From NCBI GenBank assembly GCA_963728495.1, contig CAVSKI010000001.1, positions 1 through 64,000 on the forward strand: a stretch of 64,000 nucleotides of DNA, written 5' to 3'. Source of the DNA: JACVRW01 sp963728495. Lineage in GTDB: Bacteria > Actinomycetota > Thermoleophilia > Solirubrobacterales > Thermoleophilaceae. The notes under the pieces are model-generated. The model saw only the letters and a list, made by a program, of their open reading frames with translations. It did no database searches and was not told the DNA's origin. Each line of letters opens with the position of its first letter. Position 1 is the first letter of the stretch. Positions 9,044 to 17,524 of this stretch are shown piece by piece. Both the position numbers and the translations under genes were made by a program.

Positions 9044-9132
9044 CGGAGGGGGAGGGATTCGAACCCTCGGTGCGCCGAAAGACGCACAACGGTTTTCGAG
9101 ACCGCCCCGTTCAACCACTCCGGCACCCCTCC
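9044..9132 (-). tRNA. tRNA-Ser(CGA)
   Basis: Read on the minus strand, this starts GGAGGGGTGCCGGAGTGG and folds as a class II tRNA. The acceptor GGAGGGG pairs with CCCCTCC and the discriminator is G. The anticodon stem GCGGT/ACCGT encloses the loop CTCGAAA, so the anticodon is CGA (codon UCG). A long variable arm follows, then the T arm GAGGG-TTCGAAT-CCCTC. CCA is not encoded. Its 3' end is duplicated at 144-163. Confidence 0.95.
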
Positions 9133-9146
9133 GAGGCCGCTCAATC

Positions 9147-10868
9147 CTAGAGGGGCACGCCGGCGGCCAACAGCATCTCGAGCTCGCCCGCCGGCAGCGG
9201 CTGTGCGTACAAGAAGCCTTGGCCGAAGGCGCAGCCCATCTCGCGCAGAGCGGACGCGTGCTCCGCGGTCTCGACCCCTTCGGCCACCACCAGGAGGTTG
9301 AGCGCCCGGCCCATCCCGATCACCGCCGCCACCAGCTCGCGGCTGGTCGGGTCGTCGGACATCCGCTGCACGAAGGAGCGGTCGACCTTGACCACGTCCA
9401 CGGGCATGCGGTGCAGCTGATCGAGCGAGGAGTAGCCGGTCCCGAAGTCGTCGATCGCCACATGCAGGCCCTCGCCGCTCAGATCGCGCAGGGCACGGAA
9501 GCCGGTGTCGCCGTCGGCCATTGCGGTGCTCTCGGTCACCTCGAGGGTCAGTGCTCCCGGGTCGACTCCCGAGCGCCGGACGGCGCCGAGTACCGTCGTC
9601 ACGGCATCGGGATGGGTGAGCTCACGGGCGCCCAGGTTGACCGACAGGCGCATCGAGGCGGATTCGGGCCGGGCTCGCCACGCCGCGAGCGCACGGCAGG
9701 CTTCGTCGATGACCCACGCGCCCAGCGGCACGATCAGGCCGGTTTCCTCGGCCACGTCGAGGAACTTGTCGGGAGTCAGCAGACCGCGCTCGGGGTGCTG
9801 CCAGCGCACCAGGGCCTCGGCTCCAACCATGGTCCCGTTGGAGAGGTCCACCGCAGGCTGGTAGTACACACGCAGCTCGCCCTGCTCGATCGCGCGCTGA
9901 AGCTCCTGCTCGATCGCCAGCGCTTCCACGGCGCGGTCGCGCATCACCGTGTCGAAGAGCTCGGTGCGCGCGCCTCCGCGCTCCTTGGCGCGGTACATCG
10001 CCGCGTCGGCATCCCCGATGAGCCGCTCACCGTCGACTCCGTCGCCCGGCTCGGCCAGCGCAACGCCGATGCTGGCCGACAAGCGCAGCTCGGCGCCGCC
10101 CGCGCGCAGCGGTTGGCGAAGCGGCCGCTGCAGCCGGTCGGCCACCCCGACCGCCTCGAGCACCCCGCCCACGCTCTCACACATGATCGTGAACTCGTCG
10201 CCGCCGAAGCGTGCGATCGTGTCCTCGGGGCGCAGCACGCTTCGCAGCCGGCGGGCTATCTCGCGCAACACGTCGTCGCCGGCGGCGTGTCCGAGCGAGT
10301 CGTTGATGCGCTTGAAGCGGTCCAGGTCGACGAAGTACACGGCTGTGGTTGCCAAGCGGCGGGGCCGGTCGAGCACCTGGCGCAGCCGGTCCACGAACAG
10401 GATGCGATTGGGGAGCCCGGTGAGCGGGTCGAACAGGGCGAGGCGCTCCAGCTCGCTCTCCATTCGCTTGCGCTCCGTTACGTCGAGGAAGACGCCGTAG
10501 AAGAGTGGCTCTCGGTCTTCGAGGGCGCCGCGCACCACGGTCATCTCGTCACGAATCCAGACGTCGTGTCCGTCGGCCGAACGCAGGCGGTACTCCTGGA
10601 CGAGCTTCTCGCCCGAGCGCGCACACTCGGCCTCGTTGACAGTCACCCGCTCGTAGTCGTCGGGATGCAGGAGGCGATCCCAAAGGCCGGCCTCCTCCAG
10701 CCACCGGTCGCGGGGGTAGCCGAGCACCTGTTCCACTGACGGGCTGATGTAGAGACACTCGCCCTCCAGACCGGGCTTGAAGATGTAGGCCACCGAGGGC
10801 AGGCCCTCGGGCAGAGGGCCGTAGGACTCCTCGATCTGGCGCAGCATCTGTTCGGGGTCGAGCCGCAT
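9147..10868 (-). CDS. PAS-GGDEF-EAL bifunctional cyclic-di-GMP enzyme
   Basis: 573 residues. An N-terminal PAS/PAC sensor (about 15-135, with YISPSVEQVLGYPRD and YGVFLDVTERKRME) precedes a GGDEF domain (about 140-300) and an EAL domain (about 315-565). The diguanylate cyclase signature FGGDEF is intact. So are EALVRWQHPERG and DDFGTGYSSL of the phosphodiesterase, so both activities are possible. There are no membrane helices; it should be cytosolic and respond to a PAS ligand. ATG at 10868 is preferred to the adjacent upstream TTG. Confidence 0.93.
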   Translation of the reverse strand: MRLDPEQMLRQIEESYGPLPEGLPSVAYIFKPGLEGECLYISPSVEQVLGYPRDRWLEEAGLWDRLLHPDDYERVTVNEAECARSGEKLVQEYRLRSADGHDVWIRDEMTVVRGALEDREPLFYGVFLDVTERKRMESELERLALFDPLTGLPNRILFVDRLRQVLDRPRRLATTAVYFVDLDRFKRINDSLGHAAGDDVLREIARRLRSVLRPEDTIARFGGDEFTIMCESVGGVLEAVGVADRLQRPLRQPLRAGGAELRLSASIGVALAEPGDGVDGERLIGDADAAMYRAKERGGARTELFDTVMRDRAVEALAIEQELQRAIEQGELRVYYQPAVDLSNGTMVGAEALVRWQHPERGLLTPDKFLDVAEETGLIVPLGAWVIDEACRALAAWRARPESASMRLSVNLGARELTHPDAVTTVLGAVRRSGVDPGALTLEVTESTAMADGDTGFRALRDLSGEGLHVAIDDFGTGYSSLDQLHRMPVDVVKVDRSFVQRMSDDPTSRELVAAVIGMGRALNLLVVAEGVETAEHASALREMGCAFGQGFLYAQPLPAGELEMLLAAGVPL

Positions 10869-10883
10869 CAACCCCTTTATCGG

Positions 10884-11345
10884 CTAGTTGCGCCGCGAAC
10901 CGAAGAAATCGCGCAAGAGGGCGGCGCCGTCCTCGGCGAGCAACCCTCCGGCCACCACCGGCCGGTGGTTGAGCTCGGGTCGGCCGAGCACGTCCATCAC
11001 GCTGCCGGCCGCCCCCGCCTTGGGGTCCGGGGCCGCGTAGATCACGCGCGGTACGCGGGCCAGCACTATCGCCCCGGCACACATCGCGCAGGGCTCGAGG
11101 GTCACGTAGAGCACGGTGTCGAGCAGGCGCCAGCCGCCGATGTGGCTCGCCGCCTCGCGCAGCGCGAGGATCTCGGCGTGAGCGGTTGGATCGCCGCGAA
11201 GCTCGCGCTCGTTGCACGCCGCCGCAATCACCTCGCCCTCGCGCACGATCGTGCACCCGATCGGCACGTCGTCGTGCTCGGGGGCGCGCTCGGCCTCTCG
11301 AAGAGCGAGCCGCATGTAGTACTCGTCGCGCGGAAAGAAGCTCAC
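10884..11345 (-). CDS. tadA: tRNA-specific adenosine deaminase TadA
   Basis: 153 residues of the cytidine/deoxycytidylate deaminase fold. The zinc ligands and catalytic glutamate are visible in TAHAEILALREA and LEPCAMCAGAIVLARVPRV. Length and motifs match TadA, which converts adenosine to inosine at the wobble position of tRNA-Arg(ACG). GTG start. It lies upstream of the GGDEF/EAL gene on the same strand with a 15-nt gap. The subtilase gene is divergent on the other side. Confidence 0.9.
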   Translation of the reverse strand: MSFFPRDEYYMRLALREAERAPEHDDVPIGCTIVREGEVIAAACNERELRGDPTAHAEILALREAASHIGGWRLLDTVLYVTLEPCAMCAGAIVLARVPRVIYAAPDPKAGAAGSVMDVLGRPELNHRPVVAGGLLAEDGAALLRDFFGSRRN

Positions 11346-11412
11346 GGGCGAAAGTTTTTCTCCGGCGCGCCGATGAAAGACATGGTTGCACCGCTATGGA
11401 GCACCGCCAACA

Positions 11413-12660
11413 ATGCGTACCCGCTGCCTCTCTCTTCTTGCGCTCCTTGCGCTGCTGGTCCTCGCCGCGCCGGCCGCGGCGGCGAAGTACGTGCCCGGCG
11501 AGGTGATCGTCAAATATCGCGAGGGCGGCTCCGCCCAGCAGCTCCAGATCGACGAGGGCGAGACGGTCACGGAAACGGTCCATGAGCTGAGCGCGGACCC
11601 GGAAGTCAAGTACGCCGTTCCCAACCTCGTGGCGCACGCAGCTTCGTTCATGCCCAACGACCCCGGTGTGGACCTGCAGTGGAACCTCTTCGAGCAGTAC
11701 GGGGTGGGCATGCCCGAGGCGTGGACGTTGGCCGAGTCCACCGGCGCCCCCGGAGGGCGTGGAGCCGTGGTGGCCGTTCTGGACAGCGGCGTGGCCTACG
11801 AGAACTACGGCCGCCACCGTCGTGCGCCCGACCTGCGCCGCTCGAGCTTCGTCAAGGGCTACGACTTCATCGACGAAGACACCCACCCCAACGACACCTT
11901 CGGCCACGGCACGCATGTGGCCGGGACGATCGCCCAGGCCACCAACAACGGCCGGGGCGTGGCCGGCATCGCCTACAACGCGAAGATCATGCCTGTGCGG
12001 GTGCTCGACAGCTACGGATACGGAGACTCCGTGGCCATCGCCCGGGGGATCCGCTACGCGGCGAAGCGCGACGTGGACGTGATCAACCTGAGCGTGGAGT
12101 TCGATGACTACGTGGTCGCCTCGCAGATACCGGGAATCATCGATGCCATCCGTTTCGCCCATCGGCGGGGAGTGGTGATAGTGGGAGCGGCGGGCAACGA
12201 TGAGCTCGGCGGCGGCCATGTGGCCTATCCCGCCCGCGCACGGGAGGTGATCGCGGTCGGGGCAACCACCGAGCACGGTTGTCTGGCCTGGTACTCCAAT
12301 CGCGGTCATGGACTCGACCTGTCGGCGCCGGGCGGTGGCAACGATGCCACCCCGAGCTCGGAGGCCGAGGTACCCCTCTGCCACCCCGGGGTGGGTGGCC
12401 CGTCGATCTTTCAGCAGACGTTCACGCGCAAGTCGCCCACGAGCTTCAAGCTCGTGCGGCGCTACGACGGGACGTCGATGGCCAGCCCCCACGTGGCGGG
12501 CATCGCCGCGCTGCTGATCGCGTCGGGCCGGCTGGGGCCGAACCCGACGCCGATGGCGATACAGCAGCACCTGCAGGCCACGGCCCGCGACCTCGGAGCG
12601 CCCGGCTTCGATTCGCGCTACGGCTATGGCCTCGTGGACGGCGGGCGCGCGCTGCGCTAG
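11413..12660 (+). CDS. Secreted subtilisin-like serine protease (S8)
   Basis: 415 residues. Signal peptide MRTRCLSLLALLALLVLAAP is followed by a short pro-region (YVPGEVIVKYREGG) and the peptidase domain. The catalytic triad is complete: Asp in VAVLDSGVAY, His in GHGTHVAGTIAQ, Ser in GTSMASPHVAGIAALL. The oxyanion Asn is likely in GAAGND. The ATG at 11413 places the signal peptide first; an upstream TTG at 11386 would add nine residues. The stop overlaps the convergent universal stress gene by 4 nt. Confidence 0.93.
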   Translation: MRTRCLSLLALLALLVLAAPAAAAKYVPGEVIVKYREGGSAQQLQIDEGETVTETVHELSADPEVKYAVPNLVAHAASFMPNDPGVDLQWNLFEQYGVGMPEAWTLAESTGAPGGRGAVVAVLDSGVAYENYGRHRRAPDLRRSSFVKGYDFIDEDTHPNDTFGHGTHVAGTIAQATNNGRGVAGIAYNAKIMPVRVLDSYGYGDSVAIARGIRYAAKRDVDVINLSVEFDDYVVASQIPGIIDAIRFAHRRGVVIVGAAGNDELGGGHVAYPARAREVIAVGATTEHGCLAWYSNRGHGLDLSAPGGGNDATPSSEAEVPLCHPGVGGPSIFQQTFTRKSPTSFKLVRRYDGTSMASPHVAGIAALLIASGRLGPNPTPMAIQQHLQATARDLGAPGFDSRYGYGLVDGGRALR

Positions 12661-13100
12661 GTGGTCCGGATGATCATCACGCTGCACGGAGCGTGATGGG
12701 AAACCTTGTTGGGCACCGAGCCCAGTAGGAATCGCTTTGCGCCGGTCATGCCCTTGTTCCCCACCACGATCAGGTCGGCGCCCTGCTCCTCGGCCACGTC
12801 GAGAATCGCGTCGGCGGGATCGCCCTCTCGGGCGTGGATGTCGACCCTGATTCCCCCGTCGCGGAGCGCCTGCGCGGCGTCATGCAGCGTCGCGCTCACG
12901 TCCTCGCGCGGATTGATCATCCACTCCAGGTCGCCCGGCACGCCGTCGCGCTCCTCTCGCAGCCTCGCCTCGGGCACAGGCTCGTAGGCGCTCACCAGAT
13001 GCACCTTGGCCCCGATTCGGCCCGCCAGCTGGGCGGCCTGGCGCACGGCCTCCCTCGCGGTATCCGAGCCGTCGGTTCCAACGACCATGGAATCGAACAT
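12657..13100 (-). CDS. Universal stress protein (UspA family)
   Basis: 147 residues, a single Usp domain. It starts MFDSMVVGTDGSDTA and carries the ATP-binding signature VVGNKGMTGAKRFLLGSVPN (G-X2-G-X9-G-S type), so it is of the ATP-binding class. It is convergent with the subtilase, with 4 nt shared, and divergent from a response regulator at 13168. A role in stress or dormancy physiology is family knowledge; nothing local narrows it. Confidence 0.92.
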   Translation of the reverse strand: MFDSMVVGTDGSDTAREAVRQAAQLAGRIGAKVHLVSAYEPVPEARLREERDGVPGDLEWMINPREDVSATLHDAAQALRDGGIRVDIHAREGDPADAILDVAEEQGADLIVVGNKGMTGAKRFLLGSVPNKVSHHAPCSVMIIRTT

Positions 13101-13167
13101 GAGCGGGGATATTACGTCGACTGCCGCGCTGGCCGCCCTCCCGGACTGCGGTTACAGTCAGTAGCTG

Positions 13168-13794
13168 ATGGCCGCGCCCACCACCTGCCTGACCGTCGAC
13201 GACCATCCCACCGTGCGCCACGGGCTGAGCCTGATGTTCGGCGACACCGAGGATCTGGAGATCGTCGGACACGTCGACAGCGGCGAAGAGGTGATCGACG
13301 CCGTGGAGCGACTTCGTCCCGAGGTGGTGATCATGGATGTGCGGCTTCCCGGGATCGACGGGATCTCGGCGGTCAAGCGGATCGCCGCTTCCTGCCCGGG
13401 CGTGCAGATGGTCATCTTCTCCGCCTACGGGGACAAGCGGCTGCTCTCCGATGCGATCGCGGCCGGGGCGCGCGGGTACGTGATGAAGGGCTCTCCACCC
13501 GAGGACCTGCTGCGCGCGATCCGCACCGTGGCCCGCGGCGAGCCGTTCGTTGACCCCTCGCTGTCGCCGGCCCTCCTGATGTCGCACGTCGGCCCGGACG
13601 CTCCCCTGTCCGAGCGCGAACGCGAGATCCTGCGGCTGCTGGCCGACGGTCTGCACACCGAGGAGGTCGGGCGCCGGATCGGCCTGTCCACCGAGACCGT
13701 CAAGTCGGACACCAGGCGAGCCATTGTCAAGCTGGAGGCCGATACGCGGGTGCACGCCGTAGCCATCGCGCTGCGCAAGGCGATCATCGAGTAG
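13168..13794 (+). CDS. Response regulator, NarL/LuxR family
   Basis: 208 residues. The receiver domain (about 5-120) has the acidic pair VDDH, the phospho-acceptor Asp in VVIMDVRLPGIDG and the conserved Lys in YVMKGSPPED. A LuxR-type HTH follows (LSEREREILRLLADGLHTEE, then VGRRIGLSTETVKSDTRRAI). No histidine kinase gene is adjacent, so it is an orphan here. Its 3' end overlaps the convergent permease gene by 11 nt. Confidence 0.92.
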   Translation: MAAPTTCLTVDDHPTVRHGLSLMFGDTEDLEIVGHVDSGEEVIDAVERLRPEVVIMDVRLPGIDGISAVKRIAASCPGVQMVIFSAYGDKRLLSDAIAAGARGYVMKGSPPEDLLRAIRTVARGEPFVDPSLSPALLMSHVGPDAPLSEREREILRLLADGLHTEEVGRRIGLSTETVKSDTRRAIVKLEADTRVHAVAIALRKAIIE

Positions 13795-14956
13795 CGCTGG
13801 GCCGGTGCAGCTTCCCCGCTTTTGGATCGTCGTTCAGGTGCTCATCGTCATCTTCGTGCTGATCGGCGCTGTCATCGCCATCACCAAGCTCGCCTGAGAT
13901 CACGATGTCCGGGCCTCGGCGCCGGGCATCGGACTCCTCGACCGGCTTGACCCAGAACTCCTCCACCGCGATCACCATCAGCGAGAGGATCGGCACGGCC
14001 ACGAACAGGCCAACGAAGCCGAAGAGCTGACCCACCACCACCACGCCGATCGCGATGAGCGCCGGATGCAGCCGAGTTCGCTGCGACATGACGATGGGAA
14101 TGGTCACGTTGCTCTCGAGCTGCTGCACGAGCATGTAGACCGCGAGCGTGATCAGCGCCTTGCCGGGCGAGTCGGTGAGTGCGAACAGGACCGGCGGGAT
14201 CGCGCCGGCAATGGCCCCGAAATACGGCACCACCACCAGCACCGCCGACAGGACGGCAAAGAAGATCGCGAAGTCGAGGCCGATCACCGTCAGACCGATG
14301 TAGAGCAGAACGCCGGTCACCAGCATGTCGATGGCCACGCCCTCCATCCAGCCGATCCAGGAGGTCCGCAGCCGCCCCAGCACGTGGCGGGCGTGGTCGC
14401 GTCGCCGCGGCGGGAACAGGCTTACGAGCCCGTTCACGAGCGGCTCGGGCCGCACCGCCATGTAGTAGGCGGTGATCAGGATGAGCACCAGCGCCGCCAG
14501 CACGCCGGCCACGTTGAGGCCTATCGCGGTGATCGGGCCGATGAAACGCTCCGGGTTGTCGGTCCAGGTATCGACGAAGTCCTGCACGCGGTTTCCCACG
14601 TCGCTGGCCTCCTGGCCGGTCACGTCGCCATAGAGCCCCTCGAGGTCGTCGATGATGCGCGGCACGTCGGCCACGAACTCGTCGGCCTGGTTGGCCAGCG
14701 GCGGGATCAGCAGGTACACCAGCAGCGCCAGCACCGCGAGTCCTCCCACCAGCGCGCCCAGCGCCCCGAGCGCTCTCGGCAGGCCCTTGCGCTCCAGCCG
14801 CGCGGCCGCCCCGGCCAGCGGGATGGCGACGATGACCGTGATGAGGATCGCCAGCAGGAGGGTTACGAGCTGGCGGAAGAGCAAGCCGAACAGCAGCAGA
14901 CCGGCGGCCAGCAGCACCGCTCGATACGCAACGTGAGGGCCGCCTTCCTCCACCAC
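13784..14956 (-). CDS. AI-2E family transporter (YdiK/TqsA-like permease)
   Basis: 390 residues with about eight membrane segments. Examples are LLLFGLLFRQLVTLLLAILI near the N-terminus and LFGFVGLFVAVPILSLMVIA near residue 330, with a soluble region (DVPRIIDDLEGLYGDVTGQE) between helix pairs. The C-terminal 45 residues are acidic and histidine-rich. Family members export autoinducer-2 or act as ion antiporters, so the substrate cannot be called. GTG start. Confidence 0.85.
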   Translation of the reverse strand: MVEEGGPHVAYRAVLLAAGLLLFGLLFRQLVTLLLAILITVIVAIPLAGAAARLERKGLPRALGALGALVGGLAVLALLVYLLIPPLANQADEFVADVPRIIDDLEGLYGDVTGQEASDVGNRVQDFVDTWTDNPERFIGPITAIGLNVAGVLAALVLILITAYYMAVRPEPLVNGLVSLFPPRRRDHARHVLGRLRTSWIGWMEGVAIDMLVTGVLLYIGLTVIGLDFAIFFAVLSAVLVVVPYFGAIAGAIPPVLFALTDSPGKALITLAVYMLVQQLESNVTIPIVMSQRTRLHPALIAIGVVVVGQLFGFVGLFVAVPILSLMVIAVEEFWVKPVEESDARRRGPDIVISGELGDGDDSADQHEDDDEHLNDDPKAGKLHRPSATR

Positions 14957-15006
14957 GGATACTTCCTACGGTACTCGTGCTTTCACACAGGCCTCCAGAA
15001 CAAGGA

Positions 15007-15029
15007 ACGGGCGCCATTTTGGCGCCCGT
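15007..15029 (-). terminator. Hairpin terminator after csbD-like gene
   Basis: ACGGGCGCCA and TGGCGCCCGT form a perfect 10-bp stem with a 3-nt loop, 31 nt beyond the stop of the CsbD-family gene. A T-rich tail is weak, as is common in actinobacteria. Confidence 0.7.
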
Positions 15030-15059
15030 GCAAGACATTTTGGTTGGACAGCCGCCAGG

Positions 15060-15248
15060 TCAGGTACGACGCTCGAGGTCCGCCACATCCTGCGACTTCT
15101 CCTCGACCCTGTCCTGAGCCTCGGCGAGCTTTTCCTTCTCCTCGCCCTTGCGCTCCTCGCGGCTTCCTTGGGCTCGCAGCGAGCCGTCACCTGTGATGTC
15201 GCCGGCAGCCTTCTTGGCCCGGCCCGTGATCTTGTCGAAGATGCTCAT
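15060..15248 (-). CDS. CsbD-family stress protein
   Basis: 62 residues, hydrophilic and highly charged, with the CsbD pattern at the start (MSIFDKITGRAKKAAGDITG, then GSLRAQG) and a Lys/Glu-rich coiled tail. Family members are induced by general stress; their biochemical role is unknown. It is divergent from the acyltransferase gene at 15303 and is followed by a strong hairpin terminator. Confidence 0.85.
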   Translation of the reverse strand: MSIFDKITGRAKKAAGDITGDGSLRAQGSREERKGEEKEKLAEAQDRVEEKSQDVADLERRT

Positions 15249-15302
15249 GCTTTGCCCCTGGTACCCGTTCCGCTGGGCCGGAAACGGCTATAGCTTGCCC
15301 GG

Positions 15303-16031
15303 GTGACAAACGAGCAAGCTCATCGCCTCGCGCGCGAGAAGGGAGTGTCGAAGCCGCTGTACGCGATCGTTCGAGTGCTCCTCGTGCCGCTGCTTCGGCT
15401 TTGGTTTCGGATGCACGTGGCGGGCGCCGAGCACATTCCGCGCAGCGGCGCGGCAATCGTCGCTCCCAACCACAAGAGCTTCCTGGACTCGTTCTTTCTC
15501 GCCGTCTGCACCCCTCGGCAGCTGCGCTTCATGGCCAAGACCGAGCTGATCGAGCCGCGCTACGGACGGCTGCTGGTGCGCCTCGGCGCCTTTCCCGTCC
15601 GGCGCGGGCAGTCCGATGCGGACGCCATCGAGACCGCGCGCACCATCCTGGATCAGGGCGGCCTGCTGGCGTTGTTTCCGGAGGGCACGCGAATCCGCGA
15701 TCCGGACGAGCTGGGCCACCCTCGCCGCGGCGCAGGCCGGCTGGCTCTCGAGACCGGCTCGCCGCTGGTGCCCGCGGCGATCACCGGCACGGACAACCTG
15801 TTTCTGGGGCCGTTCCCCAAGCCCCGCCGGGTGCAGGTCGCGTTCTCGGAGCCCATCCAGGTGTCCGAGATCGCGGCCACCGCCGCTGGGGCGGCCGAGC
15901 TGGTCGACGAGATGCTGTGGCCCGAGGTGGAGGGCGAGTACCGCCGCCTGCGTGCGCGGCCGACGCTGGTCGCAGCCGGGCTGGCGGCCCTGGGCGTGGG
16001 CGGGTTTCTGATCAGGAAGCGGCGGCGCTAG
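15303..16031 (+). CDS. 1-acyl-sn-glycerol-3-phosphate acyltransferase (PlsC-like)
   Basis: 242 residues. The catalytic acyltransferase block I is APNHKSFLDSFF (NHX4D) and block III is LFPEGTRIRDPDEL, so the enzyme should transfer an acyl group to lysophosphatidate in membrane phospholipid synthesis. An N-terminal hydrophobic segment (LYAIVRVLLVPLLRLWF) and a C-terminal one (LVAAGLAALGVGGFLI, then a basic tail) suggest membrane association. GTG start at 15303. Confidence 0.88.
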   Translation: MTNEQAHRLAREKGVSKPLYAIVRVLLVPLLRLWFRMHVAGAEHIPRSGAAIVAPNHKSFLDSFFLAVCTPRQLRFMAKTELIEPRYGRLLVRLGAFPVRRGQSDADAIETARTILDQGGLLALFPEGTRIRDPDELGHPRRGAGRLALETGSPLVPAAITGTDNLFLGPFPKPRRVQVAFSEPIQVSEIAATAAGAAELVDEMLWPEVEGEYRRLRARPTLVAAGLAALGVGGFLIRKRRR

Positions 16032-16103
16032 CCGGGGCTCGGGCGATCGGCACGAGGCCCTCGCCCGACCGGGCCTATCCGAGCCGCGGGCTACGGTCCG
16101 CTC

Positions 16104-16769
16104 GTGCGCTTGATCGTCGCCCGCTGCGAGGTCGTCTACACCGGCCGCCTTACCGCCCTTCTGCCTGAGGCGCTGCGGCTGCTGATGGTCAAGTCGGACG
16201 GCTCGGTGATGGTGCACGCCGACACGGGCGGCTTCAAGCCGCAGAACTGGATGACCCCTCCGACGGTGATCGAGGAGTCGCCCGGGACCATGGTCGTGCG
16301 CAAGAGGGCGGGCGCGAGCGAGGACCGCCTGGAGATCCGGATCGCCGAGGTGATCTCGGACGTGACCCACGACATGGGCGAGGCGGCCGCGTTGGAGAAG
16401 GAGGGAGTCGAGCGCGAGCTGCAGGAGTTGCTCGCCGACGCGCCGCCCGAGGGGCTGCGGCTGATCCGGCGCGAGTGGCCCACGGACATCGGCCCCGTGG
16501 ACCTGATGTGCCGCGACGACACCGGCGAGTTCGTGGCCGTGGAGATCAAGCGGGTGGGGACGATCGATGCCGTCGAGCAGCTCACCCGCTACCTCGCGCG
16601 CATCTGCGCGGAGCCGGGCATGGCGCGCTGCCGCGGCGTGCTCGCCGCTCAGCTGATCAAGCCCCAGGCGCGCGTGCTCGCGGAATCGCGCGGGATCGCG
16701 TGTGTGGAGATCGACCTCTCGGTGCTGCGCGGCGACCGCGAGCCCGACCTCACGCTGTTCGCCGCCTAA
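16104..16769 (+). CDS. nucS: Mismatch-specific endonuclease NucS
   Basis: 221 residues, the normal length for NucS/EndoMS. Recognisable stretches are RLIVARCEVVYTGRLTALLP, LLMVKSDGSVMVHADTGG, and the nuclease core GPVDLMCRDDTGEFVAVEIK (Asp/Glu/Lys of the PD-(D/E)XK-like site). It ends SVLRGDREPDLTLFAA without a separate beta-clamp motif that I can define. In actinobacteria lacking MutS/MutL, NucS provides mismatch repair (established). It overlaps the convergent PPK2 gene by 4 nt. Confidence 0.93.
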   Translation: MRLIVARCEVVYTGRLTALLPEALRLLMVKSDGSVMVHADTGGFKPQNWMTPPTVIEESPGTMVVRKRAGASEDRLEIRIAEVISDVTHDMGEAAALEKEGVERELQELLADAPPEGLRLIRREWPTDIGPVDLMCRDDTGEFVAVEIKRVGTIDAVEQLTRYLARICAEPGMARCRGVLAAQLIKPQARVLAESRGIACVEIDLSVLRGDREPDLTLFAA

Positions 16770-17524
16770 CGCGCCGGCGGTTCGATTCCCGCCGCGCGCA
16801 TCCCCGCCTCGATCCTGTCCGCCGTGGTCTCCACCACCTTCACGCGCGCGAAGCGCTTGGAGTCGGCCTCGACCAGGTGCCAGGGAGCCGGCTCGTGGTC
16901 GGTGTGCTCCAGCATCTCCTCGACTGCCTCGGTGTACTGCGGGCGCTTCTCGCGGTTGTGCCAGTCGTCCGCGGTCAGCTTCCAGGCCTTCACGGGATCG
17001 TCGCGGCGCTTCTCGAAGCGTTCCAGCTGCTCCTCGGAGGAGATGTGCAGGTAGAACTTGATCAGCACCATCCCGCTGTCCGCCAGCTGGCGCTCGAGCT
17101 CGACGATCTCCCCGTAGGCGCGCCGCCACTCCTCCTCGGTCGCGTAGCCCTCGACGCGCTCGACCAGCACGCGCCCGTACCAGGAGCGGTCGAGCACGGC
17201 CATCCCGCCCTCGCCGGGCAGCACCGGCCAGAAGCGCCAGAGGTAGTGGTGGCGCAGCTCGTCGGGGGTCGGCGCGGCGAACTGCGCCACGCGCACGTGA
17301 CGAAGGTCGAAGGGCCGCACGAGACGCTTGATCGCACCACCCTTGCCCGACGCGTCCCAACCCTCGAACAGGATGCAGACCGGCGGGCCGTTGCCGTAGC
17401 CCTCGAGCTTGCCGCCGAGCGCCAGCCGCAGCGCTTCGAGTCGATCCCAGCCGGCCTCCAGTCGCTCGGCCTCCTCGGACTTCGAGAGCTTCTGGCTCAG
17501 GTCGAGGTCGTCCAAACGGCCCAT
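16766..17524 (-). CDS. ppk2: Polyphosphate kinase 2 family protein
   Basis: 252 residues of the PPK2 fold: Walker A LFEGWDASGKGGAIKRLV, the family segment RPFDLRHVRVAQFAAPTPDE, Walker B VLDRSWYGRVLVERVEGY, then DDWHNREKRPQYTEAVEEML. Such enzymes move phosphate between polyphosphate and nucleotides; whether AMP, ADP or NTP is used cannot be read. ATG at 17524 overlaps the stop of the upstream oxidoreductase (TGATG), indicating translational coupling. The longer open frame upstream is a shadow. Confidence 0.9.
   Translation of the reverse strand: MGRLDDLDLSQKLSKSEEAERLEAGWDRLEALRLALGGKLEGYGNGPPVCILFEGWDASGKGGAIKRLVRPFDLRHVRVAQFAAPTPDELRHHYLWRFWPVLPGEGGMAVLDRSWYGRVLVERVEGYATEEEWRRAYGEIVELERQLADSGMVLIKFYLHISSEEQLERFEKRRDDPVKAWKLTADDWHNREKRPQYTEAVEEMLEHTDHEPAPWHLVEADSKRFARVKVVETTADRIEAGMRAAGIEPPAR

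Noticed and set aside
8646..10739. 697-codon open frame opposite the GGDEF/EAL gene and across the tRNA
   Set aside because: It reads through a tRNA gene and is antisense to intact GGDEF and EAL motifs.
15288..17360. 690-codon minus-strand frame across plsC, nucS and part of ppk2
   Set aside because: Antisense to two well-conserved genes and without protein features of its own.
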